Positions 35,772-40,673 of a stretch of DNA of 40,673 nt are shown in pieces. The stretch lies in NCBI RefSeq assembly GCF_001592045.1, contig NZ_BCWB01000051.1:1-40673 (forward strand). Direction: 5' to 3'. Within the stretch, counting starts at the first letter, position 1, and each line of letters starts with the position of its first letter. The notes under the pieces were generated by a model, which was given only the letters and a program-made list of their open reading frames with translations, ran no database searches and was not told the DNA's origin. The DNA comes from Thermobifida fusca NBRC 14071 = JCM 3263. GTDB lineage: Bacteria > Actinomycetota > Actinomycetes > Streptosporangiales > Streptosporangiaceae. The position numbers and the translations under genes were made by a program.

Positions 35772-36488
35772 ATGGACAGGTCCGCACAAGGAGTACCGGG
35801 GTTCTCTGACACCGCTGCGCCCGTGGTGGTCGACCGGACCCAGGGGGTCAGCGGCGGGGACCTGGTGCTGCGGCGGGTCGGCACCGACTACGAGATCATC
35901 AGCAACGGCGTGTTCCTCATGGACACCCGGGACGGCCGCTCCGAACGTGAACTGGTCCGCGCCTGCCTGCGTGTCCTGCCCGCGGACCAGACTGGACTGC
36001 GGGTCCTCGTCGGCGGGCTCGGGGTGGGATTCTCCGCGGCGGAGGCGCTGGCCAGTCCACGGGTCGCCCACGTGCGGGTGATCGAAGTGGAGCCGGCGGT
36101 CATCGCCTGGCATTCCGGTCCGCTGGGCGAGGCCGCGGGGCGTCCCACTGACGATCCGCGCTGCCAGGTGGTCTGCGCTGACCTGGTGGAATGGTTGGCT
36201 GAAACAGCGGAGACCTTCGACGCGGTGTGTCTGGACATCGACAACGGTCCCGACTGGACCGTGGTGGACAGCAACCGCCGGTTGTACAGCCCGGACGGTC
36301 TGGACCGGTTGGCGCAGCTCACCGCTCCGGGCGGGGCCTTGGCCGTGTGGAGTGCAATGCCCGCCCCCGACTTCGCCCTGCTGCTTGACCGCCGATTCGG
36401 CGCGGTCAAGGAGATCCGGGTGCCCGTGCGGCGGGGCGCTCCCGACGTGGTGTACCTGGCGCGCCCCCACGGCCCACACCGCCAGTGA
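35772..36488 (+). CDS. Spermidine-synthase-like methyltransferase
   Basis: This 238-residue protein has a SAM/decarboxy-SAM Rossmann fold: VLVGGLGVGFSAAEAL near residue 76 (motif I), VIEVEPAVIAWH near 101, and VCADLVEW with FDAVCLDIDNGPDW near 152. The Asp pair resembles the spermidine synthase active site, but family members of this size in actinobacteria are often of unknown function. It begins 6 nt after hisG and is probably co-transcribed; a link to histidine metabolism is not established. Confidence 0.8.
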   Translation: MDRSAQGVPGFSDTAAPVVVDRTQGVSGGDLVLRRVGTDYEIISNGVFLMDTRDGRSERELVRACLRVLPADQTGLRVLVGGLGVGFSAAEALASPRVAHVRVIEVEPAVIAWHSGPLGEAAGRPTDDPRCQVVCADLVEWLAETAETFDAVCLDIDNGPDWTVVDSNRRLYSPDGLDRLAQLTAPGGALAVWSAMPAPDFALLLDRRFGAVKEIRVPVRRGAPDVVYLARPHGPHRQ

Positions 36489-36597
36489 CCGGCGCCCTGC
36501 GGGACAACCGCGGGCTGTGGCGGCCGCTCCACGACGAAGGGTGGCGAGGATCACCGCGGTACGGCCCCCTCACCGCCCTCACCGGTCAGCCTGAGGT

Positions 36598-36978
36598 CTA
36601 CTCCGACGCTTGGCCGTTGCCCTGCTGCTCGGCGATCTGCCGGCGCACTTCGTCCATGTCGAGGTCGCGGGCCTGCTGGATCAGGTCCTCCAGGGCCGCT
36701 TCCGGCAGCGCGCCCGGCTGGGCGTAGAGCACAGTCCGATCCCGCACGATCATGAGCGTCGGAATCGACTGGATGTTGAAGCTCGCGGCCAGCTCCTGCT
36801 GGGCCTCGGTGTCGACCTTGGCGAACACCAGGTCCTTGTGCCGTTCTGACGCCCGCTCAAAGATCGGAGCGAACATCTTGCACGGCCCGCACCAGGAGGC
36901 CCAAAAGTCGATGAGGACGAAGTCGTTCTCTTCGAGCGTCTGATTGAAGTTGTCCTTGGTCAGTTCGATAGTGGCCAC
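36598..36978 (-). CDS. trxA: Thioredoxin
   Basis: This 126-residue protein starts at GTG 36978 with AGGAG about 5-6 nt upstream; a long upstream frame lacks support. It has the redox motif WASWCGPCK (Cys30 and Cys33) and the cis-Pro in QSIPTLMI. The C-terminal ~20 residues (DMDEVRRQIAEQQGNGQ) extend beyond the core fold. It is a disulfide reductase. A weak SigR-like promoter (GGAAC-N18-GCT, 37024-37049) lies upstream. It is convergent with the methyltransferase and divergent from the DUF202 genes. Confidence 0.95.
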   Translation of the reverse strand: MATIELTKDNFNQTLEENDFVLIDFWASWCGPCKMFAPIFERASERHKDLVFAKVDTEAQQELAASFNIQSIPTLMIVRDRTVLYAQPGALPEAALEDLIQQARDLDMDEVRRQIAEQQGNGQASE

Positions 36979-37023
36979 AGGCTCTCCTGATCGTGGCGTC
37001 AGCAACGGTCTTCTCCCTTGTAC

Positions 37024-37049
37024 AGCGGTTGAGGCCGCTGCTTTGTTCC
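37024..37049 (-). promoter_or_regulatory. Weak SigR-like promoter candidate upstream of thioredoxin
   Basis: On the minus strand GGAAC (37049-37045), 18 nt, then GCT (37026-37024), against the consensus GGAAT-N18-GTT. It has one mismatch in each half and would place the start ~45 nt from the gene. Confidence 0.3.
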
Positions 37050-37115
37050 GCATTCGGGGCATCGATGCGTCCACCCCTCCCCAACACTCGACAAAATCCC
37101 AGTTCAATACCGGTT

Positions 37116-37144
37116 TGTACGGAAAAAACGTTCGTCCGTAGATT
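37116..37144 (+). promoter_or_regulatory. Promoter and palindrome upstream of DUF202 genes
   Basis: TTGTAC (37116-37121), 17 nt, TAGATT (37139-37144). A TACGGA-N11-TCCGTA repeat (37118-37140) covers the promoter and is a candidate repressor site between the divergent thioredoxin and DUF202 genes. Confidence 0.5.
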
Positions 37145-37180
37145 CGTGAGGGAAGCAGTGTCACCGGGGAAGGGGGGACC

Positions 37181-37555
37181 GTGGGCGCACTGTCCAGAGC
37201 GAAACGGCGGGCCAACGACGGCGGGGACGGGAAAGAACCGGACTACCGTTTCACTCTCGCCAACGAGCGCACGTTCCTGGCCTGGATCCGCACCGCGCTC
37301 GCGCTGGTAGCGGGTGCGGTCGCAGTGCTGCACCTGGTTCCGCTGCGGTGGCATGGCGGCACCCAACTCTCCGTGGGGCTGGCCCTGGCCGCCCTGGCCG
37401 TGGTGATCACCTGCTACGCCCCCATCCGGTGGATGCGGGTCCAGCGGGCGATGCGGCACGACCAGCCGCTGCCGACCACCCCGCTGCCGCTGATCACAGC
37501 GCTCGGTATCGGACTGATCTGCCTGGCCGTGGTGGTGGGGAACTACCTGCCATGA
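37181..37555 (+). CDS. DUF202 (YidH-family) membrane protein
   Basis: This 124-residue protein starts at GTG 37181 with a GGGGGG ribosome site ~2-3 nt upstream. The DUF202 signature is FTLANERTFLAWIRTALALVAGAVAV near residue 24, then two more membrane helices (LSVGLALAALAVVI; LPLITALGIGLICLAVVV), giving three helices. Function is unknown. The TGA overlaps the ATG of the next DUF202 gene (ATGA), so the two are translated together. Confidence 0.93.
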   Translation: MGALSRAKRRANDGGDGKEPDYRFTLANERTFLAWIRTALALVAGAVAVLHLVPLRWHGGTQLSVGLALAALAVVITCYAPIRWMRVQRAMRHDQPLPTTPLPLITALGIGLICLAVVVGNYLP

Positions 37556-37905
37556 GCGGCCCCCGCGAACGCGACCCGGGCTTGCAGCCGGAACGGACCC
37601 TGCTGTCCTGGCAGCGCACTCTGTTCCTGCTCGCTGTGGTGACCCTGCTGTATCTGCGGGTCCCGCCCGAGGACACGCTGGCCGGTACGGTCGGCCAGCT
37701 CATCGCGGTGGGCATCCTGTTCGGCACGTCCACCGTACTCGCCGTGCACCTGCAGAAACGCTGGCGGCAGACCGACCACGGCCGGCGTGCCGACGGCTCC
37801 TTGCGACCGCCCGCGCCCCTGGCCCGCCCGTGGGCGCTCGTCGCCGTGAGCCTCGCCGTCCTGGGGATCAGCGTGATCGCCATCGTCTCTGCTTTTCCCG
37901 CGTAA
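37552..37905 (+). CDS. DUF202-type membrane protein, second copy
   Basis: This 117-residue protein has the same core: LQPERTLLSWQRTLFLLAVVTLLYL near residue 11, then further helices (VGQLIAVGILFGTSTVLAV; PWALVAVSLAVLGISVIAI). Pairs of DUF202 proteins like this one are common and may form a heteromeric membrane complex; that is inference. Overlaps the first copy as ATGA. Confidence 0.92.
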   Translation: MSGPRERDPGLQPERTLLSWQRTLFLLAVVTLLYLRVPPEDTLAGTVGQLIAVGILFGTSTVLAVHLQKRWRQTDHGRRADGSLRPPAPLARPWALVAVSLAVLGISVIAIVSAFPA

Positions 37906-37909
37906 CCGG

Positions 37910-37940
37910 CGGTGGCCCCTGGAAGTTCCAGGGGCCACCG
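37910..37940. terminator. Bidirectional terminator hairpin
   Basis: Arms 37910-37924 and 37926-37940 form a perfect 15-bp stem around one base, between the DUF202 pair and the convergent epimerase gene. Confidence 0.85.
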
Positions 37941-37953
37941 TGGTCTCTGCCGG

Positions 37954-38913
37954 TCAGGCCTGCTTGGCTTCGATGATGGAGTTGATGATGTCGTCGAGGC
38001 GGCGCGTCGGCTCGTAGCCGATGAGCTTCTTGGCGAGCGACGTGTCCGGCATGCGGCGGCGCATGTCCTCGTACCCTTCGCCGTACGCCTTCTCGTACGG
38101 GATGTACTCGATCGTGCTGCTCGAACCGGTCAGTTCGATGACCCGTTCCGCCAGGCCGCGAATGGAGATCTCCTCCATACCGCCCAGGTTGACCGCCTGG
38201 TTGTAGGCGGCCGGGGTGTCCATGAGTTTCACCACGGCCGGAACCACGTCGAAGACCGAGCCGAAGCACCGCCGCTGCGTGCCGTCACCGTAGACGGTGA
38301 TCGGCTCGTTGGCCAGCGCCTGGCTGACGAACCGCGGCACCACCATGCCGTAGCGTCCGGTCTGCCGCGGGCCGACGATGTTGAAGAACCGGACGATGAC
38401 CGTCGGGATCCCGGTCTCCTTGCCGTAGACGTAGGCGACCAGTTCGTCCAGTCCTTTCGCCGCCGCATACGACCAGCGGCTCTTCAGCGGGGAGCCGAGG
38501 ATGCGGTCGGCGTCTTCGGTGAGACCATCCGCGTCGTTCTTGCCGTACACCTCGCTCGTGGAGGCCACCATGATGCGGGCCCCGTGCCGGGCCGCGGCTT
38601 CCACCACGTTCTCGGTGCCGTGCAGGTTCACCCGCAGGGACTCCAAGGGCTTGTCCACAATGGTGTGCACCCCGACCGCGGCAGCCAGGTGGAACACGGT
38701 GTCGCAGGAGCCGACCAGCTTGTCGACCAGCGCGGTGTCCAGAATGGAGCCCTCGACGAACTCGAAGTTAGGGGCGGCAGCAAGCTGCGCCAGATTCTCC
38801 TTGGAGCCGGTGGACAGGTCATCGAGCACCGTGACCTGGTGGCCTTGGGACGTCAGGTAGTCGCACAAATGGGATCCGATAAATCCGGCGCCCCCCGTAA
38901 CCAGGGCTTTCAC
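37954..38913 (-). CDS. NAD-dependent sugar epimerase/dehydratase (extended SDR)
   Basis: This 319-residue protein starts at GTG 38913 (VKALVTGGAGFIGSHL) with AAGGAG about 8 nt upstream. It has the GxxGxxG NAD motif, DDLSTGS, the catalytic Ser-Thr-Ser in VASTSEVYG near 123 and YAAAK near 148. FNIVGPRQTGRYGMVVPRFV and VYGDGTQRRCF are typical of UDP-glucose/UDP-glucuronate epimerases. It probably supplies a nucleotide sugar for a glycan made by a cluster including the two genes upstream. The exact reaction is not fixed by sequence. Confidence 0.93.
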   Translation of the reverse strand: MKALVTGGAGFIGSHLCDYLTSQGHQVTVLDDLSTGSKENLAQLAAAPNFEFVEGSILDTALVDKLVGSCDTVFHLAAAVGVHTIVDKPLESLRVNLHGTENVVEAAARHGARIMVASTSEVYGKNDADGLTEDADRILGSPLKSRWSYAAAKGLDELVAYVYGKETGIPTVIVRFFNIVGPRQTGRYGMVVPRFVSQALANEPITVYGDGTQRRCFGSVFDVVPAVVKLMDTPAAYNQAVNLGGMEEISIRGLAERVIELTGSSSTIEYIPYEKAYGEGYEDMRRRMPDTSLAKKLIGYEPTRRLDDIINSIIEAKQA

Positions 38914-38995
38914 GCTGTTTCTCCTTTGCAAAGACACGGCCGCAGAAGGGCTCGGGTGTTCCTGTTTGCTGCGTGACGGCACCGCGCCTGGAAGG

Positions 38996-39709
38996 TCAGG
39001 CGAGCCACCGCATCATGTGGTAGGCCTCTGCGTAGGGCACTCCGGCGTGCATGCCGCGCAGGGTGGCCAGGCTGCGCAGCGTCTCGTCGGAGCGGGTGTG
39101 CGGGTGGTCGTGGCTCTGGGTTCCGTACAGGTGCATCGCGTGGATCTTGGCGTCCACCTGCTCTTTGGTGAGTTCGACGAAGAAGTTGGGCGACGGTGCG
39201 GCGTCGTAGCGCCACTGGTCGGCGGCCTGCTCGTAGGCGAGGACCAGGCGCGGGTGGTGGCGCCGTTGGGTGTTGGACGGCCGTAGCGCGGTGTGCAGCG
39301 CTTCAGCGGTGATCTGGTGGTCCTGGTTGTAGCTGGTGCGGTGCGGCGCGATCACCGTGGTCGGTTTGAGCTTGGCGATGGACAGCGGGCTGCCGCGCTC
39401 GATCGCGTTGGTGAGCTCAAAGCGGGGCACCGCGTCCAGTTTGAGGTGGTACGCGTCACCGGGAAAGGCAAAATGCCAGTCGTCCCAGCCGTAGAATTCC
39501 GCGACTTCTTTGACTTCTTGGTAGCGCTCTTCGGCGGTGGACAGTCCTTTAGGCGAGTTGTCAGCGGTGTCCCCCACGGTCATGAACTGGATGTAGACCT
39601 CGGCCCCCGCATCCTTGGCTTTGCGCATGAGCCCTCCGCAGCCGAGCGTCTCATCGTCAGGGTGCGGTGCGAGGATGAGGATCCGCTCGCGAGACCAGTC
39701 GATCATCAT
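38996..39709 (-). CDS. PIG-L/LmbE-type deacetylase
   Basis: This 237-residue protein starts at ATG 39709 (GAGGAC about 5 nt upstream). It has the zinc motif APHPDDETLGCGG (residues 15-27) and a later zinc His in DHQITAEALHTAL (near 132), matching N-acetylglucosaminyl deacetylases such as PIG-L and MshB. It may deacetylate a sugar in a surface glycan or a natural product. Neighbours (WbqC-like protein and sugar epimerase) favour the glycan role. A short GCCTGA/TCAGGC hairpin lies between this gene and the WbqC-like gene. Confidence 0.93.
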   Translation of the reverse strand: MMIDWSRERILILAPHPDDETLGCGGLMRKAKDAGAEVYIQFMTVGDTADNSPKGLSTAEERYQEVKEVAEFYGWDDWHFAFPGDAYHLKLDAVPRFELTNAIERGSPLSIAKLKPTTVIAPHRTSYNQDHQITAEALHTALRPSNTQRRHHPRLVLAYEQAADQWRYDAAPSPNFFVELTKEQVDAKIHAMHLYGTQSHDHPHTRSDETLRSLATLRGMHAGVPYAEAYHMMRWLA

Positions 39710-39802
39710 TGGATGTCCTCGATTCAGTAGGGCCTGAGGCAGCACCGAGCCGCTTCAGGCAGGTCGCAGCGTTTCGGTTCTAGGGAAGAGCGTGCGGGCC
39801 GG

Positions 39803-40510
39803 TCAGTCGGCGATGCGCGCCTGGCGCACCAGGTCCATTCCTTCGGGGCCGACGTTGAGCAGCAGGTCTATGGCTGCCATGCGGGGCAGGAATTCCTGTC
39901 CTTTCCGGTTGTGCTGCGGGTACTCCGGGTGTTGGAAGTTCTGCCACTCGACGGCGATCCCGTACCGGTCGAACACGTCCTTGTCGAGGTAGGCGCGGGC
40001 ACCATCGCCGGAGAGCATGGTGGTCGCCCCCACTTTGGCGCTGATCTGCGCGAGCAGTTCACTCTTCTGTACGGTGAACTCGCCCAGTTCGCTCGAGCGC
40101 ACCATGGGAGTGGTGATTCCGAACGCGTTGAGCACGAACTCGGTGGTCGCTAGAGAAAGGTCGACCAGTTGTTCCCACCGGCGTTCGTAGATGGCTGTGA
40201 TTTCAGCGCCGAACTCGTCCCAAAAAGGTGCCTTACGGTAACAGTGTTGCGCCAGTGTTCTACTGTGTTTCTCCCACCACGGTGAACTATTGTTCACCGA
40301 TTTGTCCATGATCCGCTCGTCCCGGCTGCGCTGCACCACCGGAACGGTCAGCAGGACCGGACCATTCTTCGATGCCACATAGTTACGGTGCTGCCACCCT
40401 TTCCTCTCAAACTGGACATGATCGAGGACAACAAACAAGTCACAGCGGTCGATCTTGTCCAGTAGGCCCAGCCATGGCAGGTAGTGCGGCTGGTGCATGG
40501 CAACACGCAC
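39803..40510 (-). CDS. WbqC-like protein
   Basis: This 235-residue protein starts at GTG 40510 (VRVAMHQPHYLPW) with AAGGGG about 8 nt upstream. It carries the WbqC landmarks QPHYLPWLGLLDKI, DLFVVLDHVQFERKGWQHRNYV and the segment with QNFQHPEYPQ. WbqC proteins occur in O-antigen and exopolysaccharide clusters and are proposed to act on sugar or aminosugar substrates, but the reaction is poorly known. It is first in the visible part of the operon; upstream to the window end (40511-40673) there is an AT-rich stretch containing TATATG, which could be promoter. Confidence 0.88.
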   Translation of the reverse strand: MRVAMHQPHYLPWLGLLDKIDRCDLFVVLDHVQFERKGWQHRNYVASKNGPVLLTVPVVQRSRDERIMDKSVNNSSPWWEKHSRTLAQHCYRKAPFWDEFGAEITAIYERRWEQLVDLSLATTEFVLNAFGITTPMVRSSELGEFTVQKSELLAQISAKVGATTMLSGDGARAYLDKDVFDRYGIAVEWQNFQHPEYPQHNRKGQEFLPRMAAIDLLLNVGPEGMDLVRQARIAD

Positions 40511-40673
40511 AGTCAATTCCCCTTCACGCAAACGGTCGAGCGCCGTGGTTCCTGGTTGAGGGTACGAGATTCCTCCTCCGGCCGTCCTCTTCTTGACCGG
40601 ACTCAGGCTCTTTCATCGATCAAGTCATATATTCGTAACCTGAACGATAGCCACCTCCCCAATTACGACGATG

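Overview
The window is high-GC DNA from an actinobacterium. The evidence is a dnaK-grpE-dnaJ-hspR heat-shock operon with an HspR-type (HAIR) operator, a SigR-like ECF sigma factor, a FilP/DivIVA-like coiled-coil protein, a SARP-like regulator, a branched-chain 2-oxoacid dehydrogenase operon and many GTG/TTG starts. Gene order and codon use look like Thermobifida or another Nocardiopsaceae member; that placement is inference, not a database match.

Left edge (1-4.95 kb): four tightly overlapping minus-strand genes encode an LLM-class flavin/F420 oxidoreductase, a RiPP-recognition-like protein with a winged-helix-like C-terminus, a SAM methyltransferase and a class III aminotransferase cut by the window edge. 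A small SARP-like regulator is divergent to them. The set matches the chemistry of daptide-type RiPPs, in which the C-terminal residue is oxidised and decarboxylated, transaminated and N-methylated. No precursor gene is visible, so it would lie beyond base 1 or elsewhere. A 64-residue two-helix membrane protein follows.

Heat-shock block (5.2-12.4 kb, minus): dnaK, grpE, dnaJ, hspR and clpB, read from a promoter flanked by one good and one degenerate HspR site. Divergent from it is a 716-residue membrane Fe-S oxidoreductase with two 4Fe-4S motifs and two CCG domains, under a promoter overlapped by a TTACT-N4-AGTAA palindrome.

Middle (14.9-23.4 kb): a small conserved actinobacterial protein, 1.6 kb with no convincing gene, a gamma-carbonic anhydrase, a FilP-like protein, a GNAT acetyltransferase, another ~0.9 kb non-coding stretch ending in a terminator-like hairpin upstream of a secreted NlpC/P60 hydrolase, and a KDG kinase-KDPG aldolase pair with an unusual leader (16-bp stem and a 12-codon upstream ORF).

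Right-centre (23.6-33.6 kb): a DUF6412-like membrane protein and a YidC-family insertase whose Shine-Dalgarno lies in a hairpin; a BCCT transporter; a DnaQ-like exonuclease; a small helical protein; the E1alpha-E1beta-E2 operon; a SigR-like sigma factor without an adjacent anti-sigma gene; an isolated purS; and an RsbW-like ATPase.

Right edge (33.6-40.7 kb): an SDR enzyme, hisE-hisG, a spermidine-synthase-like methyltransferase, thioredoxin divergent from two DUF202 membrane proteins, and a minus-strand trio (WbqC-like protein, PIG-L deacetylase, NAD-dependent epimerase) that looks like the end of a surface-glycan cluster.
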